From assembly GCA_036490475.1 (NCBI GenBank), contig DASXDT010000001.1, positions 223,740 through 287,739 of the forward strand: DNA of 64,000 nt. The letters run 5' to 3'. The notes below the pieces were generated by a model. It searched no databases. It was not told the DNA's origin and saw only the letters and a program-made list of their open reading frames with translations. Made by a program: the position numbers and the translations under genes. This document shows positions 27,601-36,043 of the stretch, piece after piece (positions within the stretch are counted from its first letter, which is position 1; each line of letters begins with the position of its first letter). This stretch comes from Candidatus Tumulicola sp. (GTDB taxonomy: Bacteria > Vulcanimicrobiota > Vulcanimicrobiia > Vulcanimicrobiales > Vulcanimicrobiaceae).

Positions 27601-28002
27601 ATGAAACTATTTTCGCCCGCGCGAGCCAACGCCCTTATTTCGAAGCTTGCGCCATTGGTCGAAGAGCTGTTGCATCGCCGGCGCGAGCTGGCGATCAAAC
27701 TGCTCGAGTCCGATCCAGCCCTGCATCCGGCCTGGCGCCTCGACGCGCCCATCCGCCTAGCAGGCGTCCGGTCGCCCTTTCCGGCCCCGCGCTTCGGCGA
27801 GCTGAAATTAGAAATACACCGGCTGATCCATCGGATCGAATCGCTGGGGTGCGTCGTCAAAGACATCGACCTCGGATTGATCGACTTTCCGTCGTCGCGC
27901 GACGGCGAGCCGGTGTATCTGTGCTGGAAAGCAGGCGAAGAGGTAGTAGCGTACTGGCACGGCGTCGATGAAGGGTTCACTACGCGACGGCCGTTGGCGT
28001 AG
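27601..28002 (+). CDS. DUF2203 family protein
   Basis: 133 residues. It matches DUF2203 from the N-terminal ANALI-KLAPLVEEL helix to the conserved VKDIDLGLIDFPSSRDG block, then YLCWKAGEEVVAYWH and DEGFTTRRPL. The function is unknown. It starts exactly where divergent rapZ starts, leaving no intergenic base. Confidence 0.9.
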   Translation: MKLFSPARANALISKLAPLVEELLHRRRELAIKLLESDPALHPAWRLDAPIRLAGVRSPFPAPRFGELKLEIHRLIHRIESLGCVVKDIDLGLIDFPSSRDGEPVYLCWKAGEEVVAYWHGVDEGFTTRRPLA

Positions 28003-28015
28003 GTTCGGGGCCGAT

Positions 28016-28426
28016 TTAGCCGGCCGTGACGCCCTCGCCGGCCTCGAATGGAATAAAGTCCTCGGCCAGTCCCTGGAGACGCACTTCCCCGAATTCTGCC
28101 GTGTAGGCCCCGGCGTCAGCACCGGTGATCTTTCCGACCTCGGGCACTCCCGCGAGTTGCGGGATCTTACCCCGGATCTCGTCGGGGATGCGCACCTTGT
28201 CGCCGACGGACAGCGTGCCCTGATCGAACAGCGCGTTGAGGTTTTCGAGCAGCATCGGGAGTGGAATCCCGTAGTCTTCGCTCACCGCGCCGATGGTGTG
28301 GGTCTCGCTGATCGCGCAATTCGAGCATCCGCCCAGGTGGAACCGGGCGAAAACGCGCCGCGCCCCCGCGTGAACTTTGAAAGCCTGGTCGACGGTCATG
28401 TCGGGCGTGAAATGCAGTACGCTCAT
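28016..28426 (-). CDS. DUF1858 disulfide-oxidoreductase-like protein
   Basis: 136 residues. The first 65 form a DUF1858 domain with the GCSNCAIS motif (CxxC), linked in other genomes to hybrid-cluster or redox proteins. The C-terminal half is an Ala/Gly-rich beta domain without a recognised family. ATG 28426 is chosen over the longer open frame because TATACT lies seven bases upstream, which would make the mRNA leaderless. Confidence 0.85.
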   Translation of the reverse strand: MSVLHFTPDMTVDQAFKVHAGARRVFARFHLGGCSNCAISETHTIGAVSEDYGIPLPMLLENLNALFDQGTLSVGDKVRIPDEIRGKIPQLAGVPEVGKITGADAGAYTAEFGEVRLQGLAEDFIPFEAGEGVTAG

Positions 28427-28432
28427 CGCACA

Positions 28433-28438
28433 CAGTAT
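28433..28438 (-). promoter_or_regulatory. -10 element giving a leaderless DUF1858 mRNA
   Basis: TATACT on the minus strand ends seven bases before the ATG of the DUF1858 gene, so transcription should start at or next to the A of the start codon. There is no Shine-Dalgarno sequence in that gap. Confidence 0.5.
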
Positions 28439-28502
28439 AACGGCTCTGGCCCCGCGCTGGTTGCGACCGGGCGGGCACCGGCGAGAGAAAATTATAGTCA
28501 GA

Positions 28503-28519
28503 TATGCTAGACTAGTCAC
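28503..28519 (+). promoter_or_regulatory. -10 elements and palindrome before the toxin-antitoxin pair
   Basis: TATGCT (28503) overlaps TAGACT (28508), and the second ends six bases before the antitoxin ATG, again suggesting leaderless translation. The 8-bp palindrome GACTAGTC (28510-28517) overlaps it and could be the autoregulatory operator that Phd/YefM antitoxins normally bind. Confidence 0.4.
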
Positions 28520-28786
28520 ATGAGAAAGACCATGAATTTAGGGGACGCGAAGGCTCGGTTCTCAGAAGTGATCGAGCGGGTTATTGCCGGCCAAACGACG
28601 GTCATTCTCCGCAACGGCACGCCGGTCGCGGAAATCCGCCCGCTCGGCGATGTCGACCCGAAGCAGACCGTCGCGCGCATCCGAGCGATCCGCGAACGGG
28701 TGGCTGCGCATCAGGCCGAACGTGGCGAGTCGAAAACGGCGCGTCCGAGACTTCGCGCGCTCGCTCACGAGGGCCATCGCCGCTAA
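28520..28786 (+). CDS. Type II antitoxin, Phd/YefM family
   Basis: 88 residues. The pattern MNLGDAKARFSEVIERV followed by GTPVAEIRPL is the Phd/YefM DNA-binding domain. The basic C-terminal tail would wrap the toxin. The stop is one base before the toxin GTG. ATG 28532 is an alternative start, but the first ATG fits the -10 elements. Confidence 0.9.
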   Translation: MRKTMNLGDAKARFSEVIERVIAGQTTVILRNGTPVAEIRPLGDVDPKQTVARIRAIRERVAAHQAERGESKTARPRLRALAHEGHRR

Positions 28787-28787
28787 C

Positions 28788-29201
28788 GTGTTCGTTTTAG
28801 ATGCGTCGGTGGCGGCGAAATGGTTTCTGTCCGATGAGGCCTCGTCGAACGCGGACGCCATTCTCAAGCGCGCGGAAACTGAATCGGCGGTTGCTCCCAG
28901 CATCTTTTCTTTCGAAATCCAGAATCTGCTGTTGTCTGCGGAGCGCGCGGGCCGCATCGCATCGGAGGCAGTCGAAGACGCTCTAGACTTACTTCGAGAT
29001 TTACCGGTTCGATTGGTGACGAGCGGCGATCGGTTCATGCCGGGTGCGGAGCTTGCGTTGGCACGTGAGTTTCATCTCACCGCCTACGACGCTGCATATC
29101 TCGCTTGTGCGGAAGACCTCGATCTCGAACTCGTAACTGCCGATGCGCTATTAGACCGTGCCGCGCGAAGCTTTGGTCTTCGCACGGCTTTTGTTCCCTG
29201 A
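28788..29201 (+). CDS. VapC-like PIN-domain toxin ribonuclease
   Basis: 137 residues from GTG 28788. PIN-domain acidic residues are in place: LDASVAAKW (Asp), FSFEIQNLL (Glu), TAYDAAYLA (Asp) and LVTADALL (Asp). These coordinate the Mg ions that cleave RNA. The pairing of a Phd-type antitoxin with a PIN toxin is common in soil bacteria. It ends 14 bp before the convergent aldo/keto reductase. Confidence 0.92.
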   Translation: MFVLDASVAAKWFLSDEASSNADAILKRAETESAVAPSIFSFEIQNLLLSAERAGRIASEAVEDALDLLRDLPVRLVTSGDRFMPGAELALAREFHLTAYDAAYLACAEDLDLELVTADALLDRAARSFGLRTAFVP

Positions 29202-29215
29202 CGAACTTGCGCGGG

Positions 29216-30100
29216 TTAGTGCGCGATGGCCACTTCGGCGGGCCCGCATAGCTCTTTCATCTCCGCGAGCGTTAACTCGATATCGGCGGACGCGATGTTT
29301 TCGTCGAAGTGGGCGATCGAGGACGTGCCGGGAATCGGCAACATTTGCGGCGAGCGCGCTAGCAACCAGATTAACGCTATTTGGGTTGGGGTGGCGTCGT
29401 GCGCCTTGGCGATGCGTTCGAGAGCCTCGTGCCCGGGCGTTCCTTCGCCGGCCAACGGAAACCACGGCAAGAACGCGAGCTCCTGACGCTCGCACTCTTC
29501 GACCTCATCTTCGGCTTCGCGATCGGCCACGTTGTAACGGTTTTGTAGCGACACGATTTTGGCGGTCTTCTGGGCTTCATGCAATTCTTTGACGGTGACT
29601 TGCGACAAGCCGATATGGCGAATCTTTCCGGCGCTTTGCAACTCGACCAGCGCGCCGAGGGACTCGGCGACCGGAACCTCCGGATCGATGCGATGCAATT
29701 GCAGCAAGTCGATGCGCTCGAGTTTCAAACGCTTTAGACTTCCTTCGACTGCGGAGCGCAAATGTTCGGGGCGACCGTTGGATTCCCAAACGCCCGGCCC
29801 GGAACGCTCGAGCCCAGCCTTGGTCGCGATAACGACGCCATCTCTGTAGGGGGCAAGCGCCTCAGCGATGATTTCTTCGCTCACCGCGGGTCCGTAGGCA
29901 TCTGCCGTATCGATAAAGTTGACGCCCGACTCCACCACGTGACGCATCAGTCTGATCGCGCCGGCGCGATCCTTGGGCTCGCCCCAAATCCCCTCGCCGG
30001 TGATGCGCATCGCGCCAAAGCCGAGCCGGCGCACGGTAAGGTCGCCGCCGATCGTAATATTTCCACCTAGATTTTTCATGCTTCCAATATTCGTTTCCAC
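29216..30100 (-). CDS. Aldo/keto reductase
   Basis: 294 residues from ATG 30100 (ATG 30079 is also possible). The NADPH-dependent TIM-barrel oxidoreductase family is shown by the catalytic tetrad: DTADAYG (Asp, Tyr), ATKAG (Lys) and LLQLHRID (His), plus the C-terminal PIPGTSS cofactor loop. The substrate is undefined. Repeat copy 3 lies immediately upstream. Confidence 0.92.
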   Translation of the reverse strand: METNIGSMKNLGGNITIGGDLTVRRLGFGAMRITGEGIWGEPKDRAGAIRLMRHVVESGVNFIDTADAYGPAVSEEIIAEALAPYRDGVVIATKAGLERSGPGVWESNGRPEHLRSAVEGSLKRLKLERIDLLQLHRIDPEVPVAESLGALVELQSAGKIRHIGLSQVTVKELHEAQKTAKIVSLQNRYNVADREAEDEVEECERQELAFLPWFPLAGEGTPGHEALERIAKAHDATPTQIALIWLLARSPQMLPIPGTSSIAHFDENIASADIELTLAEMKELCGPAEVAIAH

Positions 30101-30217
30101 TTAGGGGAGCGCATAAACTAAAACTAGACGTCGGTATTCTGTGCGAGCGAGCGAGCGGTGATTAAACGTTAGATCTTCTACTAGGGGCGCGTCGTCGTCG
30201 TAAGCGTGCGTTTCGAG

Positions 30218-30458
30218 CCCTAGGGTAATTGGACTAAGTCTAGTCCACTCGTTCACATAATTTTAGGGTCAAAATCCGGCTTTTTTCACAGCTCACTCGT
30301 GAACAAAATGGGAGTGACCGCGTCGCACTAGGCTGCGATCGGTGGCTCACCTCCAAAATTCGGGGACGCCGCACCGATCGGTCGCATTTCGCGCCTCTGG
30401 GCGCGTTTCCAATGTGTGAACGAGTGGACTAAGTCTAGTCCGAATTCCCTAGGGTCGC
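30218..30458. repeat. Long-TIR palindromic intergenic element, copy 3
   Basis: Cores GGACTAAGTCTAGTCC lie at 30231-30246 and 30426-30441; the left core has its four central bases in the opposite orientation to the left cores of copies 1, 2 and 4. Inward ACTCGTTCACAT and ATGTGAACGAGT match exactly apart from one extra GT. Outward CCCTAGGGTAATT faces GAATTCCCTAGGG. The interior contains GATCGGTGGCTCACCTCC, which resembles a segment inside copy 4. It occupies the 380-bp gap between the aldo/keto reductase start and the aldolase stop. Confidence 0.88.
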
Positions 30459-30480
30459 CGACGGGGTCGTTTCGCGGCGA

Positions 30481-31401
30481 TCAACCTTTAACGGTCGAGG
30501 CCTTATAGATTTCCGCGATCGTCGAACCGAGCCGAGCATCGAAGTCGGCGTCGCTCATGTCGCGCGTCAAGCCCTCAACCAGCGCGCGCGAGAAGCTCGC
30601 GATCAGATCGTGGTTTTTTGCGAGGCGGGCACAAGCGTCGTCGCGTTCGTAGCCACCCGATAACGCTACTACGCGCAACACGTTCGCGTGCGCGATGAGG
30701 GGTGCGTATAAATCGGTCTTGTCGGGGATCGTGATCTTGATCATAAACGGCACGTCGCCGGTCCACTTGTCCGCGCCGGCCATGAGCGCGTCGAAGAGAA
30801 TCTGTTCGGCTTGCGCTTTATCCGGAGCCTTGATCGACACTTCCGGCTCGAGAATCGGAACCAAGCCATGCGAAGCGACTTGACGCCCGATTTCAAACTG
30901 CTGATCGACGATTGCCTGTATGCCGCTTTTCGAGGCACGCGCGATGACCGAACGCTCTTTCGTTCCGAAAATACCGAAGCCGACCGCATCCTTCAACAAT
31001 GCATCCAAACCGGGGATCGGCTTCATTACCTGCACGCCATCCGACTCGTCTTGCAAACCTTTGTCGATTTTCAAGAACGGGGCAGAACCGCGCTGCTCGC
31101 GTAGGAACGTTGGGACCGGTGTCCCATTCACGTCGCCGCGCATCGTGCGTTCGAACAAGATCGTTCCGATGATCCGGTCGCCGGTAAACGACGGCGCGGT
31201 GATGATGCGCACGCGCATCTCGTGAATTAGCGCAAACATGTCGTCGTCGTTCGAGTAGGCTGTGTCAGGTACGCCGTACGCGCGCAACGCGCCGGGCGTC
31301 GAGCCGCCACTTTGATCCAGGGCGGCGAGGAAGCCGGGGTGTTGGCCGATGTGGCCCCGCATTTCGTCTAATCGCATGGTACGGATAGAATCGGTTTCCA
31401 T
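30481..31401 (-). CDS. fda: Fructose-bisphosphate aldolase, class I
   Basis: 306 residues. The metal-independent class I aldolase is shown by the N-terminal LAALDQSGGSTPGAL, GTILFERTM and ILEPEVSIK blocks and the Schiff-base lysine in MIKITIP (Lys222). It interconverts fructose 1,6-bisphosphate with the two triose phosphates. ATG 31401 follows GAGGAGGGC at a normal distance. Repeat copy 3 starts 23 bases after the stop. Confidence 0.94.
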   Translation of the reverse strand: METDSIRTMRLDEMRGHIGQHPGFLAALDQSGGSTPGALRAYGVPDTAYSNDDDMFALIHEMRVRIITAPSFTGDRIIGTILFERTMRGDVNGTPVPTFLREQRGSAPFLKIDKGLQDESDGVQVMKPIPGLDALLKDAVGFGIFGTKERSVIARASKSGIQAIVDQQFEIGRQVASHGLVPILEPEVSIKAPDKAQAEQILFDALMAGADKWTGDVPFMIKITIPDKTDLYAPLIAHANVLRVVALSGGYERDDACARLAKNHDLIASFSRALVEGLTRDMSDADFDARLGSTIAEIYKASTVKG

Positions 31402-31458
31402 GTCGATTGGCCCTCCTCGCCCAAGGCGCCGCGACGGCTGGAGAATAATCGGAACGGT

Positions 31459-32346
31459 GTGGAATTACAGCGCCTCTATCTTAATGAGACCGAAGATTAC
31501 CGCCGGAGGGCCCTCCGAGGCGAGCTTTCATTTCGCGAGCTTACGAACTACGCGAAAAATTGCAATTCCCACGCCGACCTGGAATGCTTTCGGTCCTTAA
31601 TATCCGGCGCGGTCATCTCACCGGACGTCGAACCCCAGAGCGTGGTTGTGCCCGCATTTTTCGAAGGCGGATTCACCGACTTCGGCGATAGCGCGCTCAG
31701 GACGCTTGCCGGCGAGAATGGCCTGAGCATTGCAGACGGGATGATTTCGACCATGAAAACGGCGGTCTATGACTGCCACGATCCAAGCGCTTGGCGATTT
31801 ATCCGAGCCGCGGCCGATCTCGAGCAAAAACACGATAACGACTGGTATCGCTCAGCTGGGGAGGATGCAAGAGCCATTCGCGACACGCTCGGCCCCAAGG
31901 AGATCGCACAGCTCGAGAGCGGCGGATTCTCCGTCGGCGCGTTCCTGCTCGAGAGACCTATCGTCGAATCGAAGCGAACGCGAACTATGTATCAGCTTAA
32001 GCAATACGTAGATGAGCACGGTGTTCGTGATTACTACCGACGCCTCTTGGACGATAGCGCAATGTGCTTTGGAGCGATGACGTGCTTGGCTAATTTCGGA
32101 AACGACGAGGATCGGGCAATCGTCGTTGATCACCTGCCAAACATATGCATCGAACCGAACGCACCGAGCGTTTTTACGGCCGAAACCATCAACGTTGCAA
32201 ACGTATCCGCCCGCTGCGCCATCGCTTTACAAAACCGCGCGTTGTTGCAACGAACCGTCTCTGCTATCGAATATCCCGACGAGCGCGCCGCGCGGTTTAT
32301 CGCCTGGTGTGAGCGCGCGTTCGATGAAACGAGCCGAACCGATTAG
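31459..32346 (+). CDS. Protein of unknown function
   Basis: 295 residues from GTG 31459. Soluble and acidic, with no signal peptide and no membrane segment. The second half is helical and ends ARFIAWCERAFDE, which could be HEAT-like. No family is recognised. It is divergent from the aldolase gene. Lower GC than neighbours. Confidence 0.65.
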   Translation: MELQRLYLNETEDYRRRALRGELSFRELTNYAKNCNSHADLECFRSLISGAVISPDVEPQSVVVPAFFEGGFTDFGDSALRTLAGENGLSIADGMISTMKTAVYDCHDPSAWRFIRAAADLEQKHDNDWYRSAGEDARAIRDTLGPKEIAQLESGGFSVGAFLLERPIVESKRTRTMYQLKQYVDEHGVRDYYRRLLDDSAMCFGAMTCLANFGNDEDRAIVVDHLPNICIEPNAPSVFTAETINVANVSARCAIALQNRALLQRTVSAIEYPDERAARFIAWCERAFDETSRTD

Positions 32347-32534
32347 TGCGGATATTGGCTCACGAGGTGAAGCTGCCACTTGTCGAGCTCGAATCCACCG
32401 AGGTCGAAGCGCCGCAACGTCGCCGTGAACGGAACGCCTTGAATCTGACCGCGCAGGAGCATCGAATTCGGCGAAGCCATACGATACGAAGCATTTACTT
32501 TGAACTTCGGATCGAACATATCCGAGATCACCAA
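32343..32534 (-). other. Possible small ORF or gene-end fragment
   Basis: 63 codons from GTG 32534, overlapping the end of the plus-strand gene by three bases. The product (FKVNASYRMASPNSMLLRG, then FTATLRRFDLGGFELDKWQ) has a beta-strand-like, protein-like composition. The frame is open a further 25 codons upstream without a start codon, so this may be the tail of a lost gene. Confidence 0.3.
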
Positions 32535-32872
32535 CGATCTTTTCGAAGAGTGCGATACGGGGCCACGTAACGTTGGCCACGATGGCGCAACAGAAGACTA
32601 ATAGTCGGACAGGCGCAAGTGTAATCGGCCACGCGCGCGACGAGCGGCCATAAGACAACGATCTGCGCCGTGCTCGTCCGGCCAGCAGAGCGGTCACTAA
32701 GCCGACAGGGCCAGCACCTATGCTCTGGGAAAGGCGCCGGCCGCATTGCGCTGCGGACTCGCCTGGACAGTGGCTTCACCGTAACTTGTATTACAAATTC
32801 AGCCTCGAGACAACCTCAATAGAGCGCGCACCATCGGGCCGTAGCGAGCGCCTTCTTTCTTTAATTCTCCCC

Positions 32873-32949
32873 TTGGATTCGCGTTCTAAGTAACCTAGCC
32901 TCTAGTAGCTAGACCGTTTGGTCTAGTTGCGATGCGCCGTTTACGGCGC
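32873..32949 (+). promoter_or_regulatory. Promoter with TetR/NemR-type operator and leader hairpin
   Basis: TTGGAT (32873) and TAGCCT (32896) are 17 bp apart. Right after the expected transcription start lies CTAGACC-GTTT-GGTCTAG (32909-32926), which fits the TAGACC-N4-GGTCTA operator described for the TetR-family repressor NemR. The hairpin GCGCCG-TTTA-CGGCGC (32934-32949) follows, directly before the GGAGG of the next small gene. The preceding 330 bases (32535-32872) show no other feature. Confidence 0.55.
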
Positions 32950-32962
32950 TGGAGGCCCACCC

Positions 32963-33091
32963 ATGGCTTTACTCGCGCTTCTTCTCGCAATGCTCTTCGG
33001 TGGTAGCGGATCGGGCTACCACGCGCTGCCCGGGCACTCACATCAACACGTTCAGCCGGCCGATTCGTTCGGCGAAGGAGGCGGTGGCTAA
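32963..33091 (+). CDS. 42-residue secreted or membrane peptide
   Basis: GGAGG lies seven bases before ATG 32963. The product has a hydrophobic N-terminal stretch (MALLALLLAMLFGGSGSG), then a His-rich segment (HALPGHSHQH) and a poly-Gly tail. It lies between the operator-bearing promoter and a LuxR-type regulator gene 59 bp further on. No known family. The hydrophobic part could be a signal peptide or membrane anchor. This is too short to be certain it is translated. Confidence 0.5.
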   Translation: MALLALLLAMLFGGSGSGYHALPGHSHQHVQPADSFGEGGGG

Positions 33092-33150
33092 GCCCGGCAA
33101 GGCGGCCTGCGAAAAAGGAACAGCAGTCCGCCCGCGAATCGCGGGGGTTC

Positions 33151-34710
33151 ATGCCGCACGCCAAAACGGCGCGGACCCTCGCTCGAGACGGAACGACCCG
33201 GGGTAGCGATATTGCTGCTCTCTTCGAACGAGGCGAATACGCGCAAGCCGCAACGATCTATGACAGCACTTACTCCGCGAAAACTGCGCCGCTGGAAGCG
33301 TCGCTGTATCGTGCGCGCGTTCACATGCGCATGAACGGCGAGTCTCCAAAAGCGCTCGCGCTGCTCAACCGCCTGCGCGGTTCGGCCAAGGGCGAGCAGC
33401 TGATACGCGTTCGAATGTTACTCGGCGAAGTGTATGGCACTACCGGCGACTTCGAGGCGGCCGACGAAGAACTGCACGCGGCCTTCGAAGCGGCAAAGCG
33501 TTCCGGCAAGAAAGATCTGATTGCCGACGTTGCGTATCGCTACGGTCGACGTTACGCACTGTCGTCCAACCAGCCCGAAGAGGCGCGCCAATTTCTGCAG
33601 CCGATTCGCAGCGGCGGCTCGGTCGAGAGCCGGCTGAATGCGCTGCAATTAGAGAGTTGCATTTTGAGCCGCGAAGGCCGGGCGCGCGAACAGGCGCACG
33701 TGCTGACCGAAATGTTACGCATGATCGACCCGCAGGATCCCGAGCACGCGGAACCTCGGATTCGCGGCACGCAGACGCTGGCGGCACTGGCGCGCGAGAT
33801 CTACATTCCCGAAGCCGTTCCCATAGTGGAGCAGCAGCTGGGCGGGGTCCCCTGGCCAAAAGACTTCGAAGTCGCGCTGTTTCAAACGACCAAGGCGATT
33901 GGCTGGGCCAAAGCATTACAGGGCGATTACTTCAACGCGTTCCGCTATCTGCGGCGTAGCGCGCTGGCGGCACCGGACCTCGGCTGGAAGACCATGGCTT
34001 TGGTGGACCGAGCGTTTCTAGCACAGGCCCGCGAGCAAGATGTGTGGTTCCGGCAAGAATTGTCGGACGCCGAGGAAGCGGCGGACCAAGCCAACTGGGA
34101 AAGCTGTCCGGACGAAGCCGTGCTCGCGCTGCTCAACTTAGCTGAATTGTTGGCGCCGATCGACGCGGCCAAGTCGTCGGAGTATTTGGCGCGGTTCCGC
34201 GCCTCCGGTCCGATTCGCAATATGCGTTCGTTAATGCGCAGCGATCGGCGCTACCAGGCGTTGATCGATTACTCGACCGGCGTCGTCGATGCGTATCTCG
34301 GAAATCGCACCCTGGGACGATCGCGCCTGAAAGACGCGCTGGCCGTGTTCGAATCCTGCGGATTCGAGTGGCGGGCGGGTCGAACGGCGTTACGCCTGTA
34401 CGATTTCACGAAGAAGCCCGATTTCTTGAAACGCGCGGCGCATTCTCTGCATCACTACGCCAGCAGTTGGCTCGGCGAAGAACTACGCAAGCGCCTGCAT
34501 TCGGTGAACGAACGTGCCGACGGCCTGACGCCGATGCAGGACAAGGTGTTCCGCCTCATCTGTGAGGGGCTGTCGAACATCGAGATCGGGCACCGTCTGG
34601 AAATCTCGCCGGCAACGGTCGCGAATCACGCCAAGGCCGTGCTGAAAGTCTTCAAAGTGAGCAGCCGCCACGCACTCATTGCAGAGGCGATGCGCCGGAA
34701 AATCATTTAA
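33151..34710 (+). CDS. TPR-domain LuxR-family transcriptional regulator
   Basis: 519 residues. The bulk is TPR-like helical repeats from about residue 20 to 440 with no P-loop. The C-terminal 60 residues are a LuxR HTH (LTPMQDKVFRLICEGLSNIEIG followed by ISPATVANHAKAVLKVF). TPR-LuxR proteins often bind peptides or protein partners, which makes the small peptide gene upstream notable. A GGGGG run lies close before ATG 33151. Confidence 0.88.
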   Translation: MPHAKTARTLARDGTTRGSDIAALFERGEYAQAATIYDSTYSAKTAPLEASLYRARVHMRMNGESPKALALLNRLRGSAKGEQLIRVRMLLGEVYGTTGDFEAADEELHAAFEAAKRSGKKDLIADVAYRYGRRYALSSNQPEEARQFLQPIRSGGSVESRLNALQLESCILSREGRAREQAHVLTEMLRMIDPQDPEHAEPRIRGTQTLAALAREIYIPEAVPIVEQQLGGVPWPKDFEVALFQTTKAIGWAKALQGDYFNAFRYLRRSALAAPDLGWKTMALVDRAFLAQAREQDVWFRQELSDAEEAADQANWESCPDEAVLALLNLAELLAPIDAAKSSEYLARFRASGPIRNMRSLMRSDRRYQALIDYSTGVVDAYLGNRTLGRSRLKDALAVFESCGFEWRAGRTALRLYDFTKKPDFLKRAAHSLHHYASSWLGEELRKRLHSVNERADGLTPMQDKVFRLICEGLSNIEIGHRLEISPATVANHAKAVLKVFKVSSRHALIAEAMRRKII

Positions 34711-34815
34711 ACGCTTACGGAGATTGACGCGGAGTTCGCCGATGCATGGCCGGCGATCTCCAGCTCTCTCGCTCTAGACGTCCCGTTCGATGCAGTCGAA
34801 TATTCGATCGCGCCA

Positions 34816-35847
34816 TTGGAGCACGATGTCGTCGACGAGGCGACGCGCGGACTCTGGCGGATCGCCGGTTCCGCAGCCGGCCAGCTATTTTCCACCGTCG
34901 CCAAGCAGATCGGTTATACCGCAGGCTCGTCGTCGCGTTGGCGCACGAACACCGAGCAACGCGATCCATATTATTGGAAACGCGAATACGACGCGTATCG
35001 AAACGGAGCGTTCGGTCGACCTGGATCGGGGGTTCGAAGCGCAACGCTCTATGCTTCTACGGATCGCAGCGATGGGGCGCTTCTGTTTCTTGAAGACGTG
35101 CAAGGCGTTGATGGGTGGAGTTGGAGTCGCGCAGACTATATCGACGTGGCAAGAAAGCTCGCACGATATCAGGCTGCGGCGGAGACGCGCACGGCGGCGA
35201 GGGCCGCTTCGACGGAAGAACGCTTCAACGGGCTTTTGATCGAATATTTGCGGCGCCGCGAATTTTTCTTCGACGGCGCTTGGCGTTCAGAGGACTGCTC
35301 GGGGTTTCCCGAGGTGGACAGACTTCGAGCATTTGCACCCGCCGTCAACCGGCTGTGGGACGATCGCGAGCAATTGTATCGAACGTTCGGGGAAATCCCC
35401 GCGACTCGTTGCCATTTCGACTTTTGGGGGCCGAACGTTTTTGTAAGCGCGGACCCACTGGAGGATGTGGTTGCGATCGATCTGGCACATGCGGGCGTTG
35501 GGAACCTCGGGCACGACGTCGCCAATCTTATCGTGGACGACGCGGTCGACTTGCTGATTCCAACGGGCGACATCGAGCGCGTTTGGAGCGATGCGGTCGC
35601 GGCTTACATCGAAGAAGTTTTGCTCGCGATTCCGATGGACGACGGCAGGCTTGGGCGAGCGATCGAGTTATCCGGTGCGTTGAAGTACGCGTGGCTCTTC
35701 CCGGCCATGTTCGAGCTCGTGCTGGACGACGGAAAGCTCGAGGCGCTTGAGGCTAAGCGCGGCGACGTGGCAACGTTTTTACGGGGGCGTTGCGCTGCCT
35801 TGGAGTTTGTCGGCGGACTTATCGAAGGTGCCGGCTCCCATCTCTAG
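34816..35847 (+). CDS. APH-like phosphotransferase (kinase fold)
   Basis: 343 residues from TTG 34816. Kinase motifs: TRCHFDFWGPNVF (catalytic HxD...N loop) and VVAIDLAHAG (metal-binding Asp), as in aminoglycoside/choline kinase-like proteins. The frame is open and protein-like for a further 35 codons upstream, back to the TAA of the LuxR gene (same frame), but holds no ATG or GTG. Either translation starts at TTG 34816 or at an unusual codon. A resistance role should not be assumed; most family members act on other small molecules. Confidence 0.75.
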   Translation: MEHDVVDEATRGLWRIAGSAAGQLFSTVAKQIGYTAGSSSRWRTNTEQRDPYYWKREYDAYRNGAFGRPGSGVRSATLYASTDRSDGALLFLEDVQGVDGWSWSRADYIDVARKLARYQAAAETRTAARAASTEERFNGLLIEYLRRREFFFDGAWRSEDCSGFPEVDRLRAFAPAVNRLWDDREQLYRTFGEIPATRCHFDFWGPNVFVSADPLEDVVAIDLAHAGVGNLGHDVANLIVDDAVDLLIPTGDIERVWSDAVAAYIEEVLLAIPMDDGRLGRAIELSGALKYAWLFPAMFELVLDDGKLEALEAKRGDVATFLRGRCAALEFVGGLIEGAGSHL

Positions 35848-35996
35848 TCCGGTTCGCTGCGCTTGAGATTGTCGCGGTTGTCTCTCATCTCCCGATCGGG
35901 CGTTTCTTCATCGTGTTGTTCGTTTTCGTGGGCCGGAAGAATGCCGCGTTGCTTTGAGAGGAGCAGCTCTGCGTCGGGTTCGTTTTGCTGAGTCAT
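35844..35996 (-). CDS. Small hydrophilic protein of unknown function
   Basis: 50 residues from ATG 35996, very rich in Glu, Asp, Asn and Arg (HENEQHDEETPDREMRDNRD). A longer frame starts at GTG 36044 inside repeat copy 4. No ribosome site is convincing. Its 3' end overlaps the APH-like gene by four bases. It may be spurious. Confidence 0.35.
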   Translation of the reverse strand: MTQQNEPDAELLLSKQRGILPAHENEQHDEETPDREMRDNRDNLKRSEPD

Positions 35997-36043
35997 ACGA
36001 TCACTGGGTTCGCGATTGCCGAGGATCGCACTCCCTCCGCGCA

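Noticed and set aside
28503..28519. Further copy of the long-TIR element, because of CTAGACTAG
   Set aside because: Only a few bases coincide; the inward and outward flanks of the element and the partner end are absent.
34816..35847. Aminoglycoside resistance kinase
   Set aside because: Only the generic kinase-fold motifs are seen; most such chromosomal homologues act on other metabolites.
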